Part shown: positions 1-6,830 of the stretch, piece by piece
Position numbering within the stretch: the stretch's first letter is position 1
How the letters are laid out: the number at the start of each line of letters is the position of its first letter
Source of the DNA: JACKII01 sp963974445
GTDB taxonomy: Bacteria > Pseudomonadota > Alphaproteobacteria > Bin95
Direction of reading: 5' to 3'
DNA length: 22,100 nucleotides
Assembly (NCBI GenBank): GCA_963974445.1
Contig: CAXBDI010000061.1
Span: 1-22,100, forward strand
The notes under the pieces: model-generated
The model's database searches: none
What the model was told of the DNA's origin: nothing
Seen by the model: the letters and a program-made list of their open reading frames with translations, nothing else
Translations under genes and position numbers: made by a program

Positions 1-92
1 ACCAGAGAATCAGACATCGCCCAATGCGTCCAGGACAGACTTCGTCAACGGCCTGATATAATTCATGCCAGTATCTGATAGCTGCCCGGCGT

Positions 93-282
93 CTAAACCG
101 ACGGATACTTGGCGTCTCGAGAGGCGAGATGGTTCTTGATCAGCGCGACATTGCGCCGGTTGGCCTTGAAGCCGACGAGCGCGTTCCTCATGGTGAGGCG
201 GACGAGCAAACCTTCCGGGGAATGGTTTGCCCGACAAAAGCGCGCGCAGGGCCGCTGTCTCCGATAGTTTGTCTTTGGTCAT
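93..282 (-). pseudogene. Small protein gene of unknown function, apparently frameshifted
   Basis: I do not recognise this gene. The ATG at 282-280 has a perfect Shine-Dalgarno AAGGAGG (minus strand, 295-289) six bases upstream. The first frame reads normally for about 22 residues (MTKDKLSETAALRALLSGKP then F-P) and then becomes Arg-, Pro- and His-rich, as out-of-frame GC-rich DNA does. In the next frame, ordinary protein sequence follows at once (GLLVRLTMRNALVGFKANRR, continuing to a TAG at 95-93) with GC-rich third positions. Removing one C from the CCCC run (GGGG at 217-220 on the plus strand) joins the halves into a basic protein of 62 residues. It is therefore a recent pseudogene, a sequencing error, or less likely a programmed shift. 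Without a shift, the start frame would run on to position 10 as a 90-residue protein. Confidence 0.5.
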
Positions 283-312
283 GGGTGGCCTCCTTGGTCA
301 AAGGCCGGTGTG

Positions 313-353
313 CAAACCAAACCTTGGCCGGAGAACAGCCCTGGCCGCCAAGC
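313..353 (-). terminator. Possible imperfect terminator hairpin downstream of the enolase-family gene
   Basis: Read on the minus strand, CTTGGC (353-348) can pair with GCCAAG (329-324), a 6-bp stem with a GC-rich interior that holds further GGCC self-complementary words. It is followed by the T-rich GTTTGGTTTG (323-314). It lies about 95 nt past the stop codon of the enolase-superfamily gene and before the small gene at 282. The T-tract is interrupted and the loop is large, so this is only a candidate. Confidence 0.25.
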
Positions 354-354
354 A

Positions 355-397
355 GCCCGCGCGGGCTTCGCCTGAGCTACGCGAGGCTCCGCTCAGC
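355..397. repeat. Cluster of inverted repeats in the intergenic spacer
   Basis: A perfect 14-base palindrome, AGCCCGCGCGGGCT, lies at 355-368. It is followed directly by CTGAGC (373-378) and its exact complement GCTCAG (392-397), separated by 13 bases. Together they make a compact, strongly structured GC-rich block in the 165-nt gap between the small gene (start 282) and the stop codon of the enolase-family gene (448). It could form RNA stem-loops, or be a copy of a dispersed REP-like intergenic element. Only the symmetry is seen; the role is not known. Confidence 0.45.
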
Positions 398-447
398 CCG
401 GCACTACCTACGGAAGTTACACCACACGCCGGGACAATGGGGGAGCC

Positions 448-1557
448 TCAAGCCAGCACCCCTACCTTCTTCCGCTCCACCAGATCGAAGTCGATCTCCG
501 CACCGAGACCCGGCTTCTCGATAGCGTGGACGAGGCCGTTGGCGTCGGGCTCGATATCCTGGATCAGACCGTATTTCTGCGCTTCCGCCGGCAGCAGCAC
601 TTCGAACAGTTCGCAGTTTGGGATGGCCATGGTCACGTGCAGGTTGGCGACGTTGTTCAGCGAGTTGCCGCCGTGGTGGATTTCGTAGTTCATCTTGAAC
701 GCCTCGGCCAAATGCGCCGCCTTCAGGATGCCGGTGATGCCGCCCTTCACCGCCACATCGCCGCGCAAGTAGTCCGTCGCCTGGGCCATCAGCCAGGGCG
801 CGTAGGAGTAGAGGCCGCCCGGCGAGTACTCGGTCGCCATGATTGGGATATTCAGCTTCTGGCGTAGCTTGACGTAGTTGGTCTGGTCTTCCTCGTCCAA
901 CGGGTCCTCGTACCAGTAAAAGCCCATGTCCTGGATCGCCAGACCGACCCGCAGCGCCTGCGGGTAGTCGTAAGCCCAGGTCGAATCCAGCATCAGTTGA
1001 TAGTCGTCGCCCACCGCCTCGCGCACGGCCCGGCACACCTCGATATCGTCGACCGGATTGGTCGGCGGGTGGATCTTGTAGGCCTTCCAGCCGGCCTCGC
1101 GGATCGACACCGCCTCCTGCGCATAGGCTTGCGGCGAGGACAACACCGCCGACGAGGCATAGGCCGGGCAGGACGAGCGATAGCGGCCGATCAGGTCGCA
1201 GATCGGCAATCCGGCAACCTGCCCGGCGATATCCCACAGCGCCACGTCAACCGCACCGATGGCCCGCAGCGTCGTCATGCGGGCCCGGCGGTACATCAGC
1301 TTATAGAGCCGCTCGCGTTCCAACGGGTTCTGGCCCATGACGATGGGCTTCAGGTAGCTAATCAGCGACTGCCCATCCATCTGGCCGCCACGGCTGGAGG
1401 AGCCGAGAAAGGCGTGGCCGGTGACGCCCTGGTCGGTCTCGACCCGCAGCAACCCCATCTGCGACGAGCCGCTGAACTTGCCGGTGTGCAGGCCGTATTG
1501 CGTCGCCGGGATGTCGTCCCAAGCGAACAGGGTCAGGGTGACGTCGGTGATTTTCAT
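448..1557 (-). CDS. Mandelate racemase/muconate lactonizing enzyme family protein (enolase superfamily)
   Basis: This is a 369-residue enolase-superfamily enzyme, the usual length, and probably a sugar-acid or hydroxy-acid dehydratase or racemase acting in the cytosol. The capping domain is about residues 1-125 and the barrel follows. Metal ligands are readable at D191 (LMLDSTW), E217 (YWYEDPL) and E243 (ATEYSPGG), with the same 26/26 spacing as in mandelate racemase. D267 and H294 (EIHHGGNS) are spaced 27 apart, like the Asp-His dyad of that enzyme. The usual K-x-K on the second barrel strand is here K161-I-H163, so the S-specific Lys pair is altered. The ATG start has GGAGGAAAG just upstream. 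The gene is divergent from the DUF1028 gene across 95 nt. The substrate cannot be read from the sequence. Confidence 0.93.
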   Translation of the reverse strand: MKITDVTLTLFAWDDIPATQYGLHTGKFSGSSQMGLLRVETDQGVTGHAFLGSSSRGGQMDGQSLISYLKPIVMGQNPLERERLYKLMYRRARMTTLRAIGAVDVALWDIAGQVAGLPICDLIGRYRSSCPAYASSAVLSSPQAYAQEAVSIREAGWKAYKIHPPTNPVDDIEVCRAVREAVGDDYQLMLDSTWAYDYPQALRVGLAIQDMGFYWYEDPLDEEDQTNYVKLRQKLNIPIMATEYSPGGLYSYAPWLMAQATDYLRGDVAVKGGITGILKAAHLAEAFKMNYEIHHGGNSLNNVANLHVTMAIPNCELFEVLLPAEAQKYGLIQDIEPDANGLVHAIEKPGLGAEIDFDLVERKKVGVLA

Positions 1558-1652
1558 GGGGCTTTCCTCCGTTTATGCGCGGATCGCCATTCAAGATGGT
1601 TTAGGGTGGCGGCTCCAGCGAAAACGCATGTCACCCAGAGGAAACGCCGCCG

Positions 1653-2405
1653 ATGACCTTCACCATCATGGCTCACGACCCAGACGCCGATCAGGTCGGC
1701 ATCGGCATCGCGACGGCGTCGCTGGCGGTGGGCGGGCTATGCTTGTTCACGACTCTGGCAGGCGATATCGTCACGTCGCAGGCGTTCGCCCGCCCCGAGC
1801 TTGGCCTGCTGGTCGCACGGCATCTGAGCGAGGAGCTGGACATGGGCGCACTCGAAGCTGCCTTGACCGAGGCGGACCCGCACATCGGCCACCGGCAGAT
1901 TGGCATTATTCACCGCGACGGCTCTCTGCACGCCTTCTCCGGCCCGAACTGCCGGCCGTGGAGCGGGCATCACCTGGCCGAGGGGCACCTGGTGATGGGC
2001 AATTTTCTGGCAGGCGAGCACATTCTGGACGCCATGGCCGAAGCCTTCCGCATGAGCGACGGCGAACCGCTGGCCGAGCGGTTGTTGCAGGCGCTGGAGG
2101 CCGGCCGCGACGCCGGCGGGCAGGCGGATGGCGAGGGACGGCGCTACACGGAGCGCTCCGCCGCGCTGAAGGTCATCGGCGCGGGCCAGATCGCGGGCAT
2201 CGCCGACCCCGCGGTCGCACCGATCGACCTGCGGGTCGATATGCACGAGCGGGCCGTCGATGAAATGCGCCGTCTCTACCAGACGCTGCGGCTATTGCCG
2301 GACTACAACGCACTGCGGTCCTCTCAGCCCGAGGACACACCGGCCCTGGCCGATTGGGAGGCAGAGCATTACAGTGGCGATGCTCTGCCCAACCCGCTTG
2401 TCTAG
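1653..2405 (+). CDS. DUF1028 domain-containing protein (Ntn-hydrolase-like fold)
   Basis: This 250-residue protein matches the DUF1028 family. The N-terminus MTFTIMAHDPDADQVGIGIA followed by TASLAVGGLC is the family's opening strand pattern, and an internal segment has the usual GHRQIGIIHRDGSLHAFSG pattern. The family has an Ntn-hydrolase-like fold, but its chemistry is not established. Members often sit beside peptide or sugar-acid catabolic genes and peptidases, which fits the divergent enolase-family gene and the downstream M81 peptidase here. The start is supported by AGAGGA about 11 bases upstream. The C-terminus (about 180-250) is the typical helical tail, and no signal peptide is seen. 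It may form the first gene of a plus-strand group with the ABC ATPase and the M81 gene, but the following 309-nt gap argues for separate transcription. Confidence 0.9.
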   Translation: MTFTIMAHDPDADQVGIGIATASLAVGGLCLFTTLAGDIVTSQAFARPELGLLVARHLSEELDMGALEAALTEADPHIGHRQIGIIHRDGSLHAFSGPNCRPWSGHHLAEGHLVMGNFLAGEHILDAMAEAFRMSDGEPLAERLLQALEAGRDAGGQADGEGRRYTERSAALKVIGAGQIAGIADPAVAPIDLRVDMHERAVDEMRRLYQTLRLLPDYNALRSSQPEDTPALADWEAEHYSGDALPNPLV

Positions 2406-2714
2406 GCTGGCCGGCGGGCGCGCCCCCGTTGCCGTCACTGTCGGTCCCGTCGCGCGCTGCCGGCGCTTTTTCATAGGTACCCAGCGCCGGCCGCGATATA
2501 TTCCGCGCCGGCACAGTCCCTTCCCCGACCGAGGAGCGCCCGGCATGGGCAATCCGACCATCTGTAGCGCTCCTTCAAACCCCTTGCCTGGGGCAGGCGC
2601 ACTTTGAGCAACGCCGCCATCGGCAGAAGACTTGCAAACCATGCGGACGTTCAGCGCCCCGAAAATCGCCAGCGAGATGTGGGGCTATTCCATGACATCT
2701 GAGGAAATAGCGGG
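2406..2714 (+). other. 309-nt intergenic stretch between the DUF1028 and ABC genes
   Basis: No conserved gene is visible. A short stem (GCGC 2454-2457, GCGC 2463-2466) followed by five T (2467-2471) is a weak candidate terminator for the DUF1028 gene. A 20-codon reading frame starts at ATG 2545 behind GAGGAG (2531-2536) and stops at TGA 2605-2607. The same frame stays open past that TGA to 2718, overlapping the ABC start by ATGA. GAGGA at 2701-2705 is the ribosome binding site of the ABC gene. No clear -35/-10 pair was recognised. Confidence 0.4.
2454..2471 (+). terminator. Weak candidate rho-independent terminator after the DUF1028 gene
   Basis: A 4-bp GCGC/GCGC stem with a 5-nt loop is followed directly by TTTTT, about 50 nt past the DUF1028 stop codon. 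The stem is short, so the call rests mainly on the T-tract and the position. Confidence 0.25.
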
Positions 2715-3422
2715 ATGAGCAAGGCATTGACGCTGCACGGCATCGAAAAAGCATTCGGCGACAACAAGGTGCTGCTCGGCGTCGACCTGGCTCTGGCAGG
2801 CGGCTCCACCACGGCTTTGGTCGGCCCATCGGGCGGCGGCAAGACCGTATTGCTAAAATGCGCCGCTGGGCTGGAGCGTCCGGACGCCGGCGCTATCGAC
2901 GCCCTCGGCGAGACGGGTGTCGAAGACTGGTCGGACCTGCGGCCGCGCATCGGCGTCCTGTTTCAGCGCAACGCCTTGTTCGACAGCATGAACGTCTGGC
3001 AGAACGTCGCGTTTCCGCTGCAACGCCGCGGCATGGCGCTGGCGCCGGCACGAGAGGAGGCGCTGCGGCTGCTCGGCCTTGTCGGCCTCGACGAACGCGC
3101 CGGCAACTCGCCGCCGAACGCGCTGTCCGGCGGCATGCGCAAGCGGGCGGCGCTGGCGCGCGCCGTCGCTGGCTCCCCGGATTTACTGCTGCTGGATGAT
3201 CCGACCGCCGGCCTCGATCCGGTGTTGGCGTCGAGCATGGAGCAACTGATCCGCCATCTGGTGAAGACAGAGCACGCTGCCGCCCTGATCGTTACCGCGG
3301 ACGTTCAGGACCTGGGCGAGCGCTTCGATTGCGTCGCCCTGTTGGATGAGGGCCGCATTCTCTGGCAAGGGCCGGCGGGCGAGGCGAAGCCGGATCTGCA
3401 CCCACTGCTGGCGGCGGCTTAA
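2715..3422 (+). CDS. ABC transporter ATP-binding protein, MlaF-like, with altered catalytic residues
   Basis: This is a single 235-residue nucleotide-binding domain, most like the MlaF/Ttg2A lipid-transport ATPases. Walker A is GPSGGGKT (37-44), the Q-loop glutamine is Q84, the signature is LSGGMRKR (137-144), and the D-loop is GLDP (166-169). Two catalytic positions are unusual. The Walker B pair is D161-D162, with Asp where the catalytic Glu normally sits. The H-switch, normally T-H-D, reads VTADVQDL with A195. The start has GAGGA nine bases upstream. No MlaE-type permease, MlaD or other transporter subunit is encoded nearby, so it is an orphan within this window. It may serve a permease elsewhere, act slowly, or play a regulatory role; these are inferences. 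Confidence 0.9.
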   Translation: MSKALTLHGIEKAFGDNKVLLGVDLALAGGSTTALVGPSGGGKTVLLKCAAGLERPDAGAIDALGETGVEDWSDLRPRIGVLFQRNALFDSMNVWQNVAFPLQRRGMALAPAREEALRLLGLVGLDERAGNSPPNALSGGMRKRAALARAVAGSPDLLLLDDPTAGLDPVLASSMEQLIRHLVKTEHAAALIVTADVQDLGERFDCVALLDEGRILWQGPAGEAKPDLHPLLAAA

Positions 3423-3601
3423 CCGCCTGGGTGGACCTGGACCGGGCCAGCTTAGACCGGTTCATAGCAGCCAAGCAGCCAAATTCGAGAGGAACTGCGC
3501 ATCGACAGGATCCGCTGAAAACGGGGCGAGGCCCGGCGCTTGCCATCGGCCGCGCTTCCTGCTTTTCTACGACGAAAGTATCAGTTACCAGGATGTTTGC
3601 G

Positions 3602-5095
3602 ATGCCTCGAATTGCCGTTGGCGGTTTCCATCACGAGACGAACACGTTCGCCCCCACCAAGGCCGCCTTCGCTCATTTCGAGCGCGCCGATGGCTGGCCC
3701 GGTCTGCAACGCGGCGATGGCGTGCTGAAAGCACTGGCCGGCAAGAATATCGGCCTCGCGGGCTTTGCGGCGGCGGCGGCGGAGAACTGGGAATTGTTGC
3801 CGACGGTCTGGTGCAACGCCAGCCCCTCCGCGCATGTCGAGGAAAGCGCGTTTGAAACCATTGCTGGCATGATGATCGAAGACTTGACCGCGCTGGGCAG
3901 CATCGACGCGGTATTTCTCGACCTGCATGGCGCGATGGTCTGCGAGCATCTGGAAGATGGCGAGGGCGAGCTGTTGCGGCGGGTGCGGGCCGCAATCGGC
4001 TCGGAGACGCCGATTGTCGCCAGCCTCGACCTGCACGCCAATGTGACGGAAGCGATGGTTCAGAACAGCGATCTGCTGGTCGCCTACCGCACCTATCCAC
4101 ACGTCGACATGGCCGACACCGGCGCACGGGCTGCGGCCTTATTGGCGCGGATCCTGGAGGACGGCAAACCGGCAAAGGCTTGGCGCAAGCTGGATTTTCT
4201 AGTCTCGATCAACTGGCAATGCTCGCTGATCGAGCCGGCGCGGACCATCTATAACGATCTGGTGGCCCTTGAGACGGATCCCGTCTGGAGCCTGTCGTTC
4301 ACGCCGGGATTCCCGCCCGCCGATATCGCCGACTGCGGCCCGGCAGTGCTCGCCTACGGTGCCGACCAAGCCGCGGTCGATGCGGCGGCAGACCAGTCCG
4401 CCAGCGCCATTGCCGAGCGCGAAGGCGAGTTCGACGGCGGCTATTTCACGCCGTGCGGCGCTATTGCCGAAGCCAAGCGCCTGTTGAACGAGGGCAAGCG
4501 GCCAGTGGTCATCGCCGACACGCAGGATAACCCGGGCGGCGGCGGGGACGGCAATACGGCGGGAATGCTGGCGGCTTTGGTCGCAGAAGGTGCGACCGAG
4601 GCGGTATTCGGTCTTTACTGCGACGCCGATCTGGCGGCCGCAGCGCATGCGGCGGGAAAAGGCGAGGAGATCGCTGCAAATTTTGGCGGCCATTGGCCCG
4701 GCGACGAGGCCATTACGTTGCGGGCCACCGTCGAAGCCATTGGCAACGGCCAATTTCACTGCACCGGTGGCTTCTATGGCGGCAACGACATGAACCTGGG
4801 GCCGATGGCGTTGCTGCGCCTCGCCGGCCATGACATCCGGGTGGTTATTGCCAGCCGCAAAGTGCAGGCCGCCGATCAGGAGATGTTTCGCCACTTGGGC
4901 GTGGAGTCGGGCGACTCCGCCATCCTGGTGCTGAAATCGTCCGTACATTTCCGTGCCGACTTCACCTTCGACAACAGCGAAATCCTGATCGCTACCGCTC
5001 CAGGCCCGGTGACCGCCGACCCTGCCGAACTCGCCTATCGCAATCTGCGCCCCGGCATCCGGTTGGGCGCGAACGGCCCGGTGCACCGCGGCTAA
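3602..5095 (+). CDS. M81 family metallopeptidase (MlrC-like)
   Basis: This 497-residue protein belongs to the M81/MlrC family, named for the microcystin-degradation peptidase MlrC; most members have unknown peptide substrates. The family's N-terminal signature GGFHHETNTFAP is at residues 7-18. DLHGAM (107-112), SLDLHANV (141-148) and YRTYPHVDM (162-170) carry probable metal-binding Asp and His residues. ADTQDNPGGGGDGNT (305-319) opens the C-terminal domain. I chose ATG 3602 because the homologous sequence begins there and AGGA lies eight bases upstream. The frame is open back to a GTG at 3431, but those residues look like translated spacer. A second ATG at 3593 is also possible. No signal peptide is visible, so it is probably cytosolic. 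Its microcystin specificity should not be assumed. Confidence 0.92.
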   Translation: MPRIAVGGFHHETNTFAPTKAAFAHFERADGWPGLQRGDGVLKALAGKNIGLAGFAAAAAENWELLPTVWCNASPSAHVEESAFETIAGMMIEDLTALGSIDAVFLDLHGAMVCEHLEDGEGELLRRVRAAIGSETPIVASLDLHANVTEAMVQNSDLLVAYRTYPHVDMADTGARAAALLARILEDGKPAKAWRKLDFLVSINWQCSLIEPARTIYNDLVALETDPVWSLSFTPGFPPADIADCGPAVLAYGADQAAVDAAADQSASAIAEREGEFDGGYFTPCGAIAEAKRLLNEGKRPVVIADTQDNPGGGGDGNTAGMLAALVAEGATEAVFGLYCDADLAAAAHAAGKGEEIAANFGGHWPGDEAITLRATVEAIGNGQFHCTGGFYGGNDMNLGPMALLRLAGHDIRVVIASRKVQAADQEMFRHLGVESGDSAILVLKSSVHFRADFTFDNSEILIATAPGPVTADPAELAYRNLRPGIRLGANGPVHRG

Positions 5096-5104
5096 GGTAT
5101 TGCC

Positions 5105-5120
5105 TGATCGGGTTCGATCA
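5105..5120. terminator. Candidate bidirectional terminator hairpin between convergent genes
   Basis: TGATCG (5105-5110), loop GGTT, and CGATCA (5115-5120) form a perfect 6-bp stem in the 42-nt gap between the stop codons of the M81 gene (plus) and the oxygenase gene (minus). There is no run of T on either side, so termination is inferred from position and symmetry only. Confidence 0.35.
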
Positions 5121-5137
5121 ATGACGCGCGCGAGCCG

Positions 5138-5983
5138 CTACCGCCCGAAAATCAGCTCCGCCTGATCCTCCGGCACATAGAAGTACGAGCCAGGGCGGAA
5201 GTCATACCCCAGATCGCCCATCAGCCGGCGTTGCCGCGGGCTGCCGCGTTGGGCGAGCGGGTGGACGCCATCGTAGTCGTAGGCGCGCATGAACAACTGG
5301 CTGTAGTTATAGAGCAACGTCTTGCGCGCCCTGCCCGAGTTGTTCGGCGCGGGGCCGTGCCAGAGCGCGTGGCTGAAGATGAAGCAGTCGCCGGCCTTAC
5401 CCTCCAATTGCACACAGCCGGGCGATTGCGGGCCGAGCGGCGGGTCGCGGTCGAACGGGATTTGGTGAGCATGGCTGCCGGGGTAGACCGTGAAGTTACC
5501 GTTGTCCCGCCCCGACACATCGGACAGCAGGTAGAGCGCCTTGACCGCAATCGGCCGGCTGCTCTCTGTCACCCGCACCTCGCGCTGGCCTTCGCCGCCG
5601 TCGGTGTGCGTGTAGCCGGGAAAGCCGTCATTGGCCGGGCGGACGATTGCTTGACTCATGGAGAACGCAATGTTCGGCCCCATCAGGTCGACGATCAGGT
5701 CGAACACCGGCGAGTGGTCGATCAGGTCGATGAACTCCTGCCCGTAAGGGAGAACGTCGCGCCGATCCATGAAGCCTTCGGGATCGAGGTCCGTGGCATG
5801 CTCCTGCCACTTGTAGTGGCCGCGCGGCAGCATGCCCGACGCCGGTTCATAGCCGGGGCGGGTGCGGATCTCATCTAACTTGTTGCTGAGATGGCTGACC
5901 TGACCGGGCGAGAGCGCCCGCTCCAGGCAAAAATAGCCGTAAATGGTCCAATCCTGGCGTTGGCGGTCGGTCAGTTTCTGCAT
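5138..5983 (-). CDS. Phytanoyl-CoA dioxygenase (PhyH) family protein
   Basis: This 281-residue protein belongs to the Fe(II)/2-oxoglutarate-dependent oxygenase family typified by phytanoyl-CoA hydroxylase. The facial triad is readable as H126-x-D128 (YTHTDGG) and distal H209 (LWHGPAPNNSG), with R218 or R220 downstream as the likely 2-oxoglutarate carboxylate anchor. The double-stranded beta helix runs from about 105 to 230 and includes the conserved DNGNFTVYPGSH turn (160-171). It probably hydroxylates a small organic substrate in the cytosol; bacterial members are diverse and the substrate cannot be read. The start has GAGGA about 10 bases upstream. It follows the rhomboid gene on the same strand after 61 nt and is convergent with the M81 gene. 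Confidence 0.92.
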   Translation of the reverse strand: MQKLTDRQRQDWTIYGYFCLERALSPGQVSHLSNKLDEIRTRPGYEPASGMLPRGHYKWQEHATDLDPEGFMDRRDVLPYGQEFIDLIDHSPVFDLIVDLMGPNIAFSMSQAIVRPANDGFPGYTHTDGGEGQREVRVTESSRPIAVKALYLLSDVSGRDNGNFTVYPGSHAHQIPFDRDPPLGPQSPGCVQLEGKAGDCFIFSHALWHGPAPNNSGRARKTLLYNYSQLFMRAYDYDGVHPLAQRGSPRQRRLMGDLGYDFRPGSYFYVPEDQAELIFGR

Positions 5984-6044
5984 CGGGCGTATTCCTCAAA
6001 ATGGGCTTTGACCAGATGGTGCGACAAGGCGCGGCGGAGTGCAA

Positions 6045-6725
6045 CTAACTGTGCGATACTTCCGGCGCAATCGCGCGCAGGGCGGCAGCCGCGCCAACCC
6101 CGACTGCAAAGCCGGCCAGATGCGCCAGCCAGGCGACGCTGCCCTCACCATAGTAGAGCATGACGATATCGTAGAGCAGCCACGCGCCGATGACGAACCA
6201 GGCTCTGACGGCGACCGAGATGAAAATCGGCAGCAGGATTGCGATTTTCGCTCTGGGGAACAGCACGATATAGGCGCCCAACACGCCGGCGACGGCGCCG
6301 CTGGCGCCGATCAGCACATTGGTCGTCGTTGGCGCCCAAAGCCCTTCGGCCAGCGCGGCGACGATTGCCGAGCCGATATACAGCGCCGCAAACCCCCAGT
6401 GGCCGAACCGGTCTTCTACGACGCTGGCGAACACGAACAGCACGACCATGTTGCCGATCAGGTGGGCGTTCGACCCGTGCAGGAAGGCGTAAGTCACCAG
6501 GGTTGCCGACGATGGCAACCCGAATGGCAGCGCCGGTTGCGGCGCCGAGCCGAAGAACGCGCCGGCGATGAAACCGAAGCGGTGCAGGGCTTCGGCCCTG
6601 GCGTAGGGGCTCAGTTCGAACATGGCGATGTAGGCCGACACACAGACCAGGATTACGCCCCAGTTCAAATAGGGCGCGGCAATCCGCTGGATCATCTGGT
6701 CGCTGTGCACCGGCAAAAGAGGCAT
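6045..6725 (-). CDS. Rhomboid family intramembrane serine protease
   Basis: This is a 226-residue polytopic membrane protein of the rhomboid family, which cleaves single-pass membrane proteins within the bilayer. The catalytic serine is in GASGAVAG (S142), and the catalytic histidine is H202 in AHLAGFAVG. The upstream LHGSNAHLIGNM segment carries the family's H88 and N92, which help form the oxyanion hole. Six to seven hydrophobic segments are visible, roughly at 20-37, 86-103, 112-128, 138-156, 160-172, 174-190 and 199-218. The ribosome binding site is weak (AGG about 12 bases upstream), so the start is less certain than the family call. The gene lies downstream of xth on the same strand after 105 nt. 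The substrate is unknown. Confidence 0.92.
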   Translation of the reverse strand: MPLLPVHSDQMIQRIAAPYLNWGVILVCVSAYIAMFELSPYARAEALHRFGFIAGAFFGSAPQPALPFGLPSSATLVTYAFLHGSNAHLIGNMVVLFVFASVVEDRFGHWGFAALYIGSAIVAALAEGLWAPTTTNVLIGASGAVAGVLGAYIVLFPRAKIAILLPIFISVAVRAWFVIGAWLLYDIVMLYYGEGSVAWLAHLAGFAVGVGAAAALRAIAPEVSHS

Positions 6726-6761
6726 AAAGATGGCAACCTGTGCTTGGTGAGAGCCCTGCTA

Positions 6762-6776
6762 GAGCGGGCGCCGCTC
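6762..6776 (-). other. Stem-loop in the xth-rhomboid spacer
   Basis: GAGCGG (6762-6767), loop GCG, and CCGCTC (6771-6776) form a perfect 6-bp stem about 37 nt upstream of the rhomboid start. No T-tract follows. It may lie in the leader of the rhomboid transcript or be part of the xth 3' end. Confidence 0.35.
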
Positions 6777-6803
6777 CAGAGACATAGAGTTGGAACACTA
6801 TTA

Positions 6804-6823
6804 GCCGAGACCCGAAGGTCGGC
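6804..6823 (-). terminator. Candidate terminator hairpin after xth, with a UUCG loop
   Basis: On the minus strand, GCCG and ACC pair with GGT and CGGC around a TTCG tetraloop, with a two-base bulge. It starts 8 nt past the xth stop codon. C(UUCG)G hairpins are very stable in RNA and often close transcripts. The following bases (TAATAGTG) are only weakly U-rich. Confidence 0.4.
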
Positions 6824-6830
6824 AAGTGCC

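Noticed and set aside
1..69. Short minus-strand frames at the left edge (an 18-codon frame from ATG 65, and a start at 17 running off the window)
   Set aside because: There is no ribosome binding site, and the length is too short to judge. They cannot be supported.
1558..1652. Divergent promoters between the enolase-family and DUF1028 genes
   Set aside because: Promoters must lie near here, but I saw no convincing -35/-10 pair on either strand, so none is annotated.
3431..3601. N-terminal extension of the M81 gene from a GTG at 3431
   Set aside because: The extra 57 residues do not resemble the family. The conserved N-terminus begins at ATG 3602, which has its own ribosome binding site.
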